From contig JBCFYV010009882.1 in the NCBI GenBank assembly GCA_039000515.1, positions 52,565,846-52,629,845 of the forward strand: a stretch of 64,000 nt of DNA. Direction: 5' to 3'. This DNA comes from Timema cristinae (lineage: Eukaryota; Arthropoda; Insecta; Phasmatodea; Timematidae). Shown here piece by piece: positions 11,661 to 24,752 of the stretch (its first letter is position 1; each line of letters begins with the position of its first letter). The position numbers were made by a program, and so were the translations under genes. The notes beneath the pieces were generated by a model. It had not been told where the DNA came from, did no database searches, and saw nothing but the letters and a program-made list of their open reading frames with translations.

Positions 11661-12795
11661 GTAAGCATTAGAGTTTAATATCAACAGTTTACATATAATG
11701 CCATAAAATATTTTTGTTTATACATGAGACAATCTTGTGTTTGTTATTTATTAAATATGTATTCACACATTCATGGTTCACCATAAATTAGTATGATTTA
11801 CAAATAAACAAATAGTAACTCTCCGGAGATAAAACTTATTGTTTTTAAAATTACTACTATATATTGTTATTACTTACCCACTCTATGGCTTTATATGCTA
11901 TTAAGGAACTCGAAAGGTCATTGCCGAACTTACAAAAGTAATTATATTTTCCTATCTTTAGCTAGTTCCTGGATAACACCCTAACATCATAACACTCTAT
12001 CTCTTTCAGGTCTATTCTTATCATATTCTTTCAACTGCCCCTAGAGCTTCCCAGTAGTCTCTTCCCATTATATTGTCAGTAACTACCTTGAACGCAGTCC
12101 CTACAGCTTGGGGGTAAGCTGTGAGTGTGATGAGCTCTCACCTTAACAAATAAACATCAAGAACACTCATAAATATTGTTATTACTTTTAAAAAGTTTCT
12201 TCCGTATAGCCTTAATATTAACTTTTTTTTATGATAAGTAATGTGTTCTGAGCAAGGAAGCCAATCAACTGCAACTCAATCATCACATTACTATAGTTAA
12301 ATTAGGTTATTAAATTATATTTATGAAGCGTAAAAATAATGTAGGTAGGAAAAATAATGAAGCACCATGAAATTGGTTTTAAAATCAAATTTGATTAATT
12401 TAAAACGGATTGTAAATTTGCCAAAGCAAATGCTTACAAAGTTACTTTAAAGTATTTCCACCATGTCTTCAATATAATGAAGTTTTAGAAAAAGCAAATA
12501 TATTTGAAAAAAGCTTGAGTTTTTATATTTTATGTAAAGTGATATATTTGGTTTGATTTTTATAATGTAACACTGATAACATTATTACAAACACTTCATA
12601 GTCAATTTTGATGTTCTTCCAAATAATAAATTTATAATCAACTATGTCAATAAATGTTTAAAACTATACTGTCATCATGGAACAAATTTCAAAGGAAATA
12701 TTATTAAAGAAAAACCTTGCTAATTTAATAAACGATATTGTTGTAGTAATTTTAAATTCTCAAGTCTAAGGATAGCCTACATGTTAAGTAAAGTA

Positions 12796-14236
12796 TACAC
12801 ACCAACAAAAGTTTTGCATAATGACAGAAAATGTAGATTGGATACCATGTAACTCATGCACTGCTACTGTATAACGGAGGTGACCCTCCGTAATGTTATT
12901 CAATATCAGGTAGAGTCAAATGCATGTCCGTGGTTTTTTACTAGCCAAGTCATGACTTTGTGATTCAACAGCAGCAAGGGGTTGGTTCACTTAGAAAGCC
13001 ACAGTAATTCTGTTTGCATCACAGCTCCCTCAAAACATTTCTCGTACATCAAAAACGACGTTAGACTGGACCCGGATTGTGACTCTGCTTCAAAGTGGGT
13101 ATACAAAAGAAGATGTTGCAGTTACTGTACATCGTAATCAAAGTTATGTCTCGAGATTCTAGAGAAGATTCAGAGATACACACAGAATATTGAGGACAGA
13201 CCTCGCACAAGTCGTCCTCGTGTGACAATAGCAGTCCAAGATCACTTTGTGCAGACCTCCGTGCGGAGGCGCCCAAATTTTACAGGCAGAGCCGTGAGAA
13301 GTCACCTGAGAATCTGGGTTTAGATTTATGATCAGATGGTGCATTGGCGACTGCAAGAAACTCAACTCCATTCTCGGAAACCCATAAGACCTTTTGCATA
13401 ATAACCACCAAACAGCATCTGCAGAAGAAACTGGGACACCTCACACAGATATTGGACCATGCAACAGTGGAACAATATCTTCTTTGGCGATGAAAATAGG
13501 GTTTCACTGAAGGCTGACACAAGATGTAAAAGAGTCTGGAGAGAGCTTGAAAGTTGACACCAGTACCTGCATGTGCAGAAGGTCCACTCTTTCATTGGGG
13601 GACCTGTGATGTTTTGATGGGATATTGTTAGGCCATCATACACCACTAACTCCCATAAGAGGTACCATGACTTGTATCCTATACCTGCAGGACATCAATT
13701 CATCATGGTCGATGACAATGCCATTCCATACGACATACATGCAATTCGGAAGTGCCTCGAACACAATGACATCATCTTATTGGAATGGCTTACACAGTCT
13801 CCAGGCATAAATCCGATTGAGCATGCTTGGGACTTTAACAAGTAATTTGTTGTTGTCCCCATCCACCAGAAAATGTGCAGCAGCTTATTGTTGCTTCATC
13901 AGAAGAATAGAACAACCTTGCACTAGAGGACATGGATAAACTCATCCGAAGCATGCCAGCCAGAGTAGAGGAGCTCTTCCTTAAAGAGGGAGGACACACA
14001 CACTACTGAACATACATGTTAAGTTGTCTAGGGATGGAAGGAGAAAATTACATGTAGTGATCTTTGGTGGACCTCCTAGAATTTACTTTCATTCTTTAAA
14101 ATTCCCATTGTTTCATTATTTCCTATTCTCAAGGCGTTTCGTTGTGATCGTTTGATTATTTAAATGTATTATATGTTGAACAAATAAATTTATTAACCGT
14201 GGATATTGTATTATGGACAACTTTTGTTTATGTGTA
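12796..14236 (+). mobile_element. Tc1-type DNA transposon, degenerate
   Basis: A 1,441-bp element flanked by TA on both sides (12794-12795 and 14237-14238). The ends are inverted: TACACACCAACAAAAGTTTT on the left, and the right end reverse-complements to TACACATAAACAAAAGTTGT. Between them lies a decayed plus-strand transposase. The target, ends and protein agree on the Tc1 branch of Tc1/mariner. Confidence 0.92.
13020..13860 (+). pseudogene. Tc1 transposase pseudogene (DD34E)
   Basis: Homology is spread over several frames. In order: a DNA-binding-region remnant, a basic block RPRTSRPRVTIAVQDH, FGDENRVSLKADTR with VWRE (first catalytic Asp), FMVDDNAIPYDIHAI (second Asp near 13712), and SPGINPIEHAWDF (Glu). 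Exactly 34 residues separate the second Asp and the Glu, the Tc1 DD34E spacing. Stops and frameshifts between blocks make it inactive; the catalytic triad residues themselves survive. Confidence 0.88.
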
Positions 14237-17200
14237 TATTCTCATGGCATAGGTAACACATATTGGATTAAAAAAACTCCATTGCACCCGGCCTTAATAT
14301 GAGTCTTGACCTCTCGGGTTAGTAATATGTGTGAGAAATAGTCTTAGTAGAAAAATATCGACTAAACTATTGTCGAATCACTTCAAGAAATAAATGACAC
14401 GACAAAATCATACAAACTTTCGCATATGCAATTCGTAAATATTCACAATATAAATATATTTATAAGTAAATATTTCATATAGATATTTTCTTATAAATAT
14501 ATTTAATTAATTTATTAAATCTATATAATAAATTTCAATTAATAATCAATACTATATTAATAATTCCAATAATTAAAACTATTTGCCCAATGAGTTATGA
14601 AAATTTATCACGAAATCTCAAGGCCAATGCCTCCCAAGTTTCTTGTCTTAAAGAGGATTGACCAATAGTCGGGTCATTAAGGTTTCGCTTAATCCACAAC
14701 TTGGGCATTTAGTATGTTTATTTATTTCAACCAGCTTATATAAATGTATCAGTTTATTTTAGTTAAGGAAATTTAATTTCTTGAATGTACACCAGTAGAT
14801 ACAGGTTGATGGTTTCAAGGAATAACATATTATATTGTTATCTCTTCCCCATAAACTCATTGCCAGTCACTACTCAGTAATAATCCATACACCCCTCTCT
14901 CCATATCAACACCCATATTCTAAAATAATTTGTTTCCTCGGGACGCCAAGTTTAAATTCAGATGCGTGAGGTAGATTGCTGTTTCACATTTGAGGATGGA
15001 TGGCTATTCCCCTCACCCCACTCCCACATCTTATATAAGTTAACAAAATATTTCTATGATTGTTTTAATTAGGTGTAAACCCACTCCATGGTCCATTCAC
15101 TAAGATCACTGAGTCTTTGTATTGCAAGCCTTCACTATTTATGTATACATACGGGATTATTCAGATCTCCAGGTACAAATGTATATAGAATGTAGGGGGT
15201 GACAGGACAACTAGTTCGACTTAATAAAATTGGTGTCAGTGACGCAAAATGGCAGCGATAGGAGATGTAAAATTTTGTGTTCTCTTCCCCTAGGGGTAAG
15301 CAATTAATCAATCTTCTGCACATAACAGGTTGCGTGTGGTGTAAAATTATGATAGTAACAGGAATTAAATTGCCTCACAACAGATACCAATAAGGAATTG
15401 CTGGTTCTTGGTTGTGTTGTGTTGCATAGCATGGTGCATGTGTTGTCTACCCCTCCTGGTGCACACCGCACCAACTTTGACATATCATAGCACCACCATT
15501 TGATGTTCCTGGCTACAGGTTTATAACATGGAAATACTTATCTTGTCACTTCTTACAAACTGTATAGTTTTTTTTATCTGGAGTCTGAATAACTATGTGT
15601 GTATGGGCCCTTCATCAGCTTCGGAACTCTGATAAGTTCATAGTAAAATATTTGAAAACATTACAATTATCATAAAAGTTACAGAGCCAAATAAATAGCA
15701 TATTAGTTTTAAAAATAAAATATATATTCATTTAAAGATTTAAATGCTAGGAGATACTATTAAAACTAACATAATTATGTTGGTTTACAACCCAAAGTGG
15801 TGGTGTGCCATATAAAATAATTTTATGCTAGGGTGTAGAAAAGAGGTGCCCGGGGTCCGAACCCCACCTGGTATTAACTGGACTATCCTGAAATTGGTTG
15901 GACATCCCCTTGAAGGGATGTCCCCAAATACACATAAAAATATGTTTAATTTTTTTTACTCTTACTACAGTTTTAATTGTATATGTCACCAATCAAATAT
16001 TAGTTGGTGAATATTTTAATATTCAGCTTCAAGATACACCTTGTAAGACTTCCAATTGTAAAATTAGATCTTTCTACATTTCAAATACTGTACTTTTTTT
16101 CTCATACATTCATATGGTATTAATAAACAAAGAATATTTCTTGAAGTGAGCTGAGTAAGTAGGGTCCGAGAAAATGAGGCAAACATCTTTGTTATCACCT
16201 CTAATATTCTACTTGAGGAATCACCCTAAGAAAAGAGCAGCTTAAATAACAGAATAACTCTCATAAGTAGAGTTTGTAGCTCATGTAGTTAGGTTTACTA
16301 CCCTTTCCCCACCCATATTATCACAACATACCTACTTACTCCAAACATCTGCTAATTATGAAAAGTTTGAAAGACAAGGTTGGGTCAGGAGGTCTGGACC
16401 CCACTAAAATTTGTGAGAAGACCCCCGCTTAGAAAAATGAGCTGTCTAAGCACTTGATTTTATGTGATTACCAAACATAATAAGCCATATAAATAGCTCT
16501 GTTAAAGCGTTTTAATATCCAATATAAATAAGTATTCATTAATTCATGTAAAGATAATGACATGAAAAATGTACGATATAAACATGACTTTGATACATTT
16601 ATCAAACTTATCTATATACTTAATTTAAGCAGCTTGATTTGTACCAATATATCCACGATTTAAAAACTTTTGTGTGGATTAAATAAGGCCAATATCAGCT
16701 TCATATCAATTTAAATGTGATTTTGATGCACAAGGAAAATTATTTATTAATGTGTCTAGGCTAATTTTCACATTACATGTGAAATATAAGTAACATCAAT
16801 CACATTATAACGATTATAATAATGATATATTCAAAACAATAGTCAAGATTAAAATATTTGTTTAGTTTGAGACAAATTAAGAGTGATATGAAAAGTGTCC
16901 ATCTCAAACAAAACCAACAAATAACTAAAATATAATTACTTATTCACAAACACAGTATATTAAACATAACTTACCCTGCAATCCATTTTCTTTCAGGTGT
17001 TGTAATTATTACAAAATTATCAAACTAAATCCAAGTATTGTTTGGTTGGAAATCTAACGTATATTGTATAATAATACAAAACAGATCTTTAAATAATGGT
17101 TTACATATAGCATTTATCTCTATACTAATTTATGTACAGAGCCCTGCTTTTATGGTGAATAAAAAAGCCCGGTTTCGTTTTTAAGTTTCCCAAAAGCGGG

Positions 17201-17596
17201 GAATAAGCGGTGAATTACAAAAATCCTATTTTTGCGACGAAATTATCGAATTAAGACAAAAGCGTTAAAAAAGTGGTTTTTACCAAACTTTCTTGATTAA
17301 GGTGACTTTGTTGGGTTAAAACTAGACTTCCAGGACAATGTTTTAAACAGGTAAACTAAACATATTGAAGTGAAAACCAAAAATTACATTTTGTTTGGAC
17401 AAAACGGTAAAAAACACTAGTCCGCAAAAAAATGTGCCGTCAACTTATTAAAAAAGTAAGATTTAGCGGCAGCTGGTCTGGGAAAAGGGTGTACAAGTCA
17501 CAAAGACAAAATATTACACAAAAATCATCTTGTTACTTCACAAAAATTGTGACTATATTTTTAAATCTCAATTTAGGCTAGAAAAATACAAAATAA

Positions 17597-19109
17597 CTAC
17601 TCAACATCACCAAACTGCAACATGCAGCTGGTAACAATGTTATCCACTTTCATTGTGGTTCTGCGGTCTGTTACTACTAAACTATACCTAGAAAAATATC
17701 GTTCTGAATCTGCATTTGAAATCGGCAGCCACAACACTTGAAAACACTTTGTTGCGAAGTCACTGAACATACTGTCTGTCTTCAGCCCTAGCAGCACATT
17801 CTCAATTTTTAAACTTTCGATGCCATCACTCTCTTCCATCAAAACTTTCAATTTTTTACACATTTCAATGTAGAAAAAAGCCAAATCTCCATCGTAGTTG
17901 ACTAAAAAGGGCAGTACTTTAAAATTAATCTTGACCTGCTCTATGTTAGGCGTACTCCTACTTAGAATATTGGAGGGATTAAAAAGATAGCTGAGGGCCT
18001 TCAAAACCCTCACTTCCCCAAACAACTTGTTGGCACCGGTCAAGTCGACATATTTTGACAACTTCATGTGCGACTTCGATCCACACATCTTCAAAATAAT
18101 CACTAGATCTTCCTTCTTCTTGAATGGGAGCGCACCCAACAATAAGTTCACTTTTCCTCCAAAGTGGCCTTTGCTGACCAAGTCACATTTTGTAAGCACA
18201 GCTTCCAGCCTTGCAAATAGCAGGTGAGCCTTTGGAGCTGACTTACTCTGTAGTTCAACAATGGGGTTTGTGATCACCGCACAGTTCTCACATACAAATA
18301 CTGCCTGTACTTCAACGGAGTTTAAGAAGTCTGGTGTTAACAGTTCAAGAAGGCATTGTCCTTGTGAAGACAGACTGTCCTTCTTCTCTTCCAGGAAGCT
18401 GTGTATAGCTGTTAAATACGGGCTGATGTATTCCACACTGTTAAACCAGCTGGACCAATGGGTAAGGACGGGAATCGGGTAGAGGTTTGGGGGCAATAGG
18501 GGAAAGTTTTCTTCCAGGTGCAACTTATACTGCCTCTTCAATTTACGGGCATTTCGGAATATGCCTTTCAGCTTGGCAACAACATTATTCAAGTCCCGTA
18601 GGTTGGCCTGCCAAATTTCGCCTATTAAATTTAGTTTATGGCACCAGCAGGTGAAGGGCATGAACTGGTCCCCAAAAATCGTCTGGGGAGTACTGGCGCA
18701 CAAAATCATGTAAGGCGCACATGTCTGTGCAAATACCAAACACACTGGAATAACTGATGTCCAGTTCGCGCACTGTGTCAAGGATTGCCCTAACACAATT
18801 GGTCGAGTTGGCAGCTTCCAGGTAGCTGCAGGACCCCAAATACAGTTGCTGCGTGACTCCTCCTTCTAAAGTCCCCAGGAGTACGGCAAAGACACAGTTC
18901 CCGTTCCGGTCGGTGGTCTCGTCGCAAAAGATAACAACTGGCTTCCCCTCCAGATGGGCCTTAATCTCTACTTTCACGGCCTCCCCGCACCTCGGTACAT
19001 ACTCGCGCCGTAGTTGGCTAGCGCTGGGTAGGTCGCCGGAACCGTGGACGTATTTTCCCATCCATGACTTGACGGCGGGATGGTCCATTTTTTCAATGGG
19101 GATGTTTGC
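17597..19109 (-). pseudogene. hAT transposase exon 2, catalytic core and dimerisation domain, one frameshift
   Basis: Acceptor TCTACAG precedes ANIPIEKMDHPAVKSWMGKY. The RNase H-like core shows FCDETTDRNGN (first Asp) and ICTDM-C-A (second Asp). Between 18710 and 18727 the frame shifts and resumes at PYMILCASTPQTIFG, running to the hAT C-terminal dimerisation block LWLPISNADSERYFSRYS and VVTDRRTTMKVDNI. Exon length is 1,513 nt, one more than a multiple of three, so a single inserted base (or sequencing error) explains the break. No in-frame stop occurs elsewhere. Total predicted length is about 605 residues, normal for hAT. Confidence 0.9.
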
Positions 19110-19956
19110 CTGTAGACAGAAAATGAAACTTTTCAGTCACATTGTAATTTACTCCTTTATTTTTAACAGGTAGGGTCTCTAGGCTACAATGCATCATTTG
19201 TAGGATCTACATTATTGCAATAAGTCTTCAGTGGCCTTACTTTGTGCAGAATGTATGATTGACGCTTAAATAGATAAATTGTTGACTCAACAAAAACAAG
19301 TGTATCCTTAGGGGCCTACTATTTATTTATCTTTCACTTTTCATACCTCAAGACTACTTTATTATTACAAGTTTACACTAAGGGTAGGGGCCTAGGGCAT
19401 AGTATGCCCATAATATGAAATCTCGACATGCGTGATAGCAAACCTAGGCCTACTGTAGGCTCCCCCAGAATACAGGGGTCGCCTAAAGTAGGCTAGGTAA
19501 GCCTAGTTGTCGACCCACTGCATAATGTCTGGGGGTTAAATATATTAATCCCAGGCTCCAACAGAAACAAGTGTTCTGTTATTCTTACTATGTTTTTACC
19601 CTATTGTTCTTACTAGGCTTGAAATCTCAGCTAGGGTCTACAAATTACGCTCAAAATCCGACTAAATATTTAGCTGTCGACTAACAACCAGGTTGCTATG
19701 GTAACCAGACTAGCAGCCAATGAGATCAGTCAGATCACGTTTAATAGGGCGCCTCCATGCTCCTGGTAGGCCTTGGCCTAGGCCCTACCACCCTACCTTG
19801 CTAGGCCTAGTAATAACCAGAAATGCAGAAGCTCTTTCACACTAGGACATATTTAGCCTAATTTACAAACCAAAAGTCTAGGGCCTATCACAGTATCAGT
19901 AGCCCTAGTAAACAATGTAGGCCTAATAAAGCTTGAAACTTCAGTAAAATTCTTAC
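19110..19956 (-). other. Intron of the hAT transposase gene
   Basis: About 850 bp with consensus donor and acceptor on the minus strand. It is rich in TAGGCCTA-type motifs (for example around 19440-19510 and 19760-19810), a composition also scattered in the host introns. Confidence 0.75.
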
Positions 19957-20262
19957 CTTCAACAGCATCGCAGTAGTGTCCATTATGTATTCATTTTTCT
20001 GCTCTTTGGCCTTCTGCTGGTTTCCCAACGAACTCACAATAGATGTTTGCAGTGTAGATGTCGACGGTTTGCATTTAAGCAAAACATGATTTTTTGACGC
20101 CACATGTTTTTCGCACGAATCTTTCCGCGACCATTCAACCCTAACGTTGCACAGTCTACACATAATTACATCGCGGTCGTGCACATAAAACCCATCCTTC
20201 TTATATTCTAAGGCTCTTGACGCCGCACTGACCTCCTTCCCTCTCTGACCCATAACATTCAA
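19957..20262 (-). CDS. hAT transposase exon 1, BED-type zinc finger
   Basis: Starts MNVMGQRGKEVSAAS and carries CRLCNVRVEWSRKDSCEKHV followed by ASKNH, a C-x2-C...H-x5-H BED-like zinc finger (residues about 34-60) used by hAT transposases to bind element ends. It ends in AAG with a consensus donor GTAAGA (minus strand), phase 0. The ATG at 20262 is the first in frame with the finger; an upstream non-coding exon cannot be excluded. Confidence 0.85.
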
Positions 20263-20719
20263 CAGGACAACACTTCTCTACCAAAATCTTCTTCAAACTC
20301 TTCTCGACACTCGACACCACAGCGACGCGCGAATAAATCAAATGGCACTGGCTTGCAGGGCGTGCTGGGTATTTATTTAGAAGACTCGCTCCACAGCTTG
20401 TGCACACGTTAGTATTAATCGTTATGCAGGCAACTGATGGCTAGCGATCCTACCCAACAAGCCACGTGCTGACCACGTGCTTGGAATGTTGCTAAGACTC
20501 GCTTCATAGCTAACGTAGAGAAGCAATAGCAGCGTTCCAATGGCAACAGCTAGCTAGTAGTCCTGACCTTGGTTTTTCCCAAGAACGAAAACAACCCTGC
20601 CATGCGACGCCAGCGTGTCGGACAAGAAGGGAGTGGTACAAGCATGAACGAAAAAAGGGACCTCCGAAAATTAAAAATGCAATTTTCAAACTTAAAATAT
20701 TTATTTTTTAATATCCCAA

Positions 20720-20915
20720 AATATTAGCGCGAATGCCGAAAATCGCGACTAAATCGCTATTATCGCGGACATTGTTTAAAATCGCGAATATCGCGCTAAA
20801 ACGCCGATTTCGCGAATTATCGCGACAATTCTGAGCATATACTTGCAATCAGGGTAACCTGAAATGTGAACATCTGAAAGAAAAAATGCCATATCTAACA
20901 TTCGCGAATTATCGC
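20720..20915. promoter_or_regulatory. hAT subterminal TCGCGA motif cluster
   Basis: About ten TCGCGA, TCGCGG or GCGCGA motifs occur in under 200 bp just inside the right end; the left end has fewer, looser versions (TGCGACGAAATTATCG). hAT transposases commonly bind short repeated motifs near element ends, so this is the likely binding region (inference). Confidence 0.6.
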
Positions 20916-21939
20916 GATCTCCACAAACGCAGGGCTCTGTTTATGTAAAACTAAAACTATTTTATGACATGTAATTTTAATTTTTAATTATCAATTTTAG
21001 GTTAGGTAGATAAAATTATGATTCTCTTTGGGCCCACTGAATCCATTAATAATGATTAATGAGATATAAGTAGTGTTTTATTATTTCTATAAGCCTCAAT
21101 AATCTTGAACTATGCATTCATAAATGTCACTTTAATCTGAAAAAAATAAAAGTAACACATAACAACCATACATGGGTATCTGAAATAACATTAGCTAGTG
21201 ACTCTTAGAAACAGGATTAGGCCAACAAGAGCAAAATATGAGCGAGGTATTTAATTTTGTTCTTTCCTTTTCATCTTTTATTAACAACCGAGTTATAACT
21301 ATGACAAAACAAATTTACATTACTGAAGGATCTGTTTGATATTTTGTATGTGATGACTAGAAACTATTGGTATTCAAACAATGCTCTTAACCTCATTATA
21401 TTAATGATAGATCAATTCTAATGTTTCTTCAATTTTAATTGCAACGTGGAAGATATTTGCCAATCTTTAATTTTAGAACTAATAACTGTATGATATAAGC
21501 TTCATCTACACTGTAAACAAGAGCCTTAAAATAAATCTTAGTTAAAAATTCAGGTAAGACAGTCATATGAATGACGTTTGTGCTCTTGTTCTCTATTTAT
21601 AGTTTTTAAATTTATTGGACGTTAATATGCCATGGATCCATTAATAGGTAGCTAAAATGCGATAAAAGTTTCCCTACCAATGAGGCACAATTGGGTGAGA
21701 ATTTTGGAACAAGCATTTTAGATAAATTACTCTGAAACAAAGTATTTCACTATTCAGTTAGTTGTTGATCAATTGAATCTCTTTACAAAAATGGAAAAGT
21801 ATTATATTTTATTATCAGAATTTAATGAAAATATATAATATATTTTGAAGCCCTCAAGAATAACAATTTGTTTCAAGCAATTGTTTTCTAATTTGCAACA
21901 GCTAGATGAATGACATTAATAATACAAATATATTTTTAG

Positions 21940-22046
21940 GTTCCCGAATGGCATAAAATGAGTGTACCAAAAAATGCCCAAGACCAAGATTTGAGAATAA
22001 AAATAGCTTGCAGAATGGACAAGCCTCTTAATATGAAACATTGTGG
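21940..22046 (+). CDS. Cadps: Cadps exon (C2 end to PH start)
   Basis: 107-nt exon; acceptor TTTTTAG, donor GTAAGC. It encodes [20 protein letters not shown] and [16 protein letters not shown], the link from the C2 domain to the first strand of the PH domain; the last glycine codon is split. It is the only coding sequence in about 23 kb of mobile-element-rich intron (introns 4 and 5). Confidence 0.95.
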
Positions 22047-22632
22047 GTAAGCAAACAGTAACAAGGTTTCATAAAAAAACAAACACATTTTAATATATTA
22101 TTTTTGTGTAAAATATTATTAAAATAACATTAACTACGTACTAAGTCTGGTAGCTTTCAATTATGCAAAATTAATTCGCAAATAAGTTTTTTTCTTCTCT
22201 TTTAAAAATTAAGGTTAAAATGTAAGTTTTCAATTATAATATCAAACTAAATTTATATTTAATCTAGAAAGTCAAAATTAAATATATTATATTTATCTTG
22301 ATTATATATACATAAAATTATAGTTTTACAATAAACATGGAATAAAGGAGAGTTAAGTAAGATATTTATAACTGTACCTAATAAAATACAGCATTATTGG
22401 TTTACTAAATTGTATGTCTACAAGTGATAAAAAATATGTATTTAATTGTTAAATATCTAACTAAGATGACTATAGAAACTATTATTATAAATGTTTATTC
22501 AAATTAATTTACAAAATATAATCAAAGAGTTGATTAAAGACTTGAAATATTACCAAAATTAACAGAACCTTTGGACCCTCAAATATTGTGTCTACTTTAA
22601 ATTTGAAACTATGTAATAAGAATTCTCTATAA

Positions 22633-23096
22633 TGTAACGACTTATAGCTATATGCTGCTATGTAACGATGATACCAGAGTATGTGATTACTATGTTTATT
22701 TGTTGGTCTGTGACGACAGTACCTTCTCTTGTGACTTTTCTGAAACAGTCGCCCATTCTGGCCTTTACTTTCTATATTTTTGCTGGGTCTGTGTCATTAA
22801 AACTTCGCTGTATTGCTTCCAAGGGCTGAAATCTCAATCGTTAATCGAAAATCTAATGTTACATTTATTGGTCGAGGGTGGGTCTGATAATAAATGTATG
22901 AATAATAACTTCAATGTCGTTTTCCTGATTTATTATAAACACTTGAAACATTACAAATCGAATGAATTGACGTCCAGCTCGCTGGTCTGCCCATATATTA
23001 AAAACACAAACACCCAACACAATACAATTGTTAAACAATATAACCTCCATTTCAGTGGTTTCTCAATATTTGAGTCCCAGAACCACAACTAGGCAA
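22633..23096. other. Unidentified GC-richer block with a 146-codon open frame
   Basis: Base composition differs from the flanking intron. A plus-strand frame (22652-23092) starts MLLCNDDTRVCDYYVYLLVC and is rich in Cys, Tyr and Phe; it matches no family I know. The block begins TGTAACGAC and ends GGCAACA, so it could be a solo LTR, but no flanking duplication was found. Coding status is doubtful. Confidence 0.3.
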
Positions 23097-24267
23097 CAGT
23101 GCCATTCTATGTCAGTGCTGCCTGGTGGCGGTCTTACCAACTATTCCTGGTGAGGATTGGGGAGAGGAAATACTCACACGTATATGATAGCTTAAGCAGT
23201 TTAATGCGACTTATGAGAAATTGGGTATAGTAATTCTTCAATACATACTTTAGATACTGTTTTTTTTTTTAATTCTGACTATTTTGCTTAGTAAATAAAA
23301 TATATAATTCAAATAAAAATACAAATAATTCAAATGTTTTTAAAACCTGGATTTTAGCTTTAGTTCGTATGATAAGGCCCTTTCATATAATTATGAAAAG
23401 CGGTTATATACATTTCAAAAAACTTTTTTGGACACATATATTTAAAGTGAACTTTTAGCTTGACATCATAATGCTATATTAATATGCTACATGCATATAA
23501 ACTGAACAATTATTAAGGTGTGGAGCTAAAATAAATAATCAACTAAGCTAACAAAAATAGTATCCAATTGCAAGCAAACTTTTACAATAATAAAAAAATA
23601 ATTGATAAACAAAATAATAGTGCTACCCATGTTCCAATAATCAAATCTCATTACTAAATGTAATTGCTAAACGATTGCACAGTCCATATCTCAAAGAGTT
23701 AATCAATTGCTACCCCACACATCTTTGTTCAAATGCTATACATCTAGGTTTGAGAAAGGTGTTTTATAGGAAGTACATTCCTTTTACCCTGATAGGTAGC
23801 AGTCTTTTATTAACGCATTACACTATGGCCCTCTCTTATAAACTATGCCATATTTGAACCATGGAGGTTAGGCTTGTTACCTTTCAATGTAAACAAGGGG
23901 TACATGGATATTAGTATGGAGAGAGGAAATAAAAAAAAGTGATATTTCTGGTACTTGATGTTGTAAGCGTGTATGAGGATGAGGATATAAAGAGAATGTC
24001 TTAAATGCATTATATAAAATGGAGAGTGGAAGGGAAAACACAATGCGATGGTAAATATTGGCTAATATTTATGCAGATATGTATAGAAAGAATATCATAG
24101 AGAGTTGAAGGGACATCTCTCCATATTATAAGTAAATATATCCATATAACCAATAATCCTGTCTATTGCTAGGGTGATGGCTTTGAAAAACAAATTTAAA
24201 AAAAAATATAGTTTTCTAAGAAATTGTTCTGTTTTATTTTACTATTTGAAAAATTGCGATAACCCGC

Positions 24268-24476
24268 TTCTGTGGCCACCTGGTTGAAGGCCCTATTCTC
24301 GCAGTAGACTATACTGCCGATGATGGGGAGATCAAGGTTTGAATCCAGGTTGGATGTACTGAGAGTGATTTTTTACAAAATGGTTTTTCACTCTATAAAT
24401 AAAACCTTCCTAATCCCTAAAACTATTAGCGTAATTAGTACATAAGAATATAACCCAAACAGGTGCGGTGCTAAAA
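24268..24476 (+). repeat. tRNA-derived SINE, family B
   Basis: Head TTCTGTGGCCACCTGGTTGA with B box GGTTTGAATCCAGGTTG; the body has the GTTTTTCACTCT stretch typical of family B here, and the tail (ATTAGCGTAATTAGTACATA then AACCCAAACAGG) is shared with family A. Related copies: 37188, 41432, 56940 and 63108. Confidence 0.85.
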
Positions 24477-24633
24477 GAAATTTTGAGATTATCCATTTTA
24501 ATGCCATTTATATAAATACTAATATTTTACACTGATATACATTGGCTATTTTTAAAATAGGTTTCAAATTGATTTTTAATCAATTATAAAACTAATATAA
24601 AGAGCAAGGATGTGGAAATTAGCTAAGCAAACT

Positions 24634-24634
24634 C

Positions 24635-24669
<35 letters not shown>

Positions 24670-24690
24670 CATACACACATGCATATATCC
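24634..24690. repeat. GT/AT microsatellite, left flank of a MITE
   Basis: (GT)13 followed by (AT)n and CATACACACATGCATAT. The same composite microsatellite resumes at 26524, on the far side of the MITE, so the insertion split one array. Confidence 0.9.
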
Positions 24691-24752
24691 ATAAATACAT
24701 AAATTTACAGGTGTTCGGAAACTCATACCCCAAACTGCACATATAGCTTGTT

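Larger units (their letters stand above)
17137..20939 (-). mobile_element. hAT transposon, nearly complete, with 8-bp target duplication
   Basis: A 3,803-bp element with 11-bp terminal inverted repeats CAGAGCCCTGC (17137-17147) and GCAGGGCTCTG (20929-20939), flanked by a perfect 8-bp duplication TTTATGTA (17129-17136 and 20940-20947). The minus strand encodes a two-exon hAT transposase with a BED zinc finger and one apparent frameshift. The right subterminal region (20720-20915) is crowded with TCGCGA/ATCGCG motifs. Intact ends, duplication and mostly open frames indicate a recent insertion. Confidence 0.97.
11661..21939 (+). other. Cadps intron 4
   Basis: About 10.3 kb. It contains the Tc1 element (12796-14236) and the hAT element (17137-20939). 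The 14240-17128 stretch shows only AT-rich runs and a short hairpin at 15899-15922 (GGACATCCCCTT-GAAGGGATGTCC); 11661-12793 and 20948-21939 show nothing recognisable. Confidence 0.75.

Noticed and set aside
13280..13646. Minus-strand open frames of 80 and 94 codons
   Set aside because: They overlap the Tc1 transposase, whose homology is on the plus strand.
18853..19173. 106-codon plus-strand open frame
   Set aside because: Shadow of the hAT transposase on the opposite strand.
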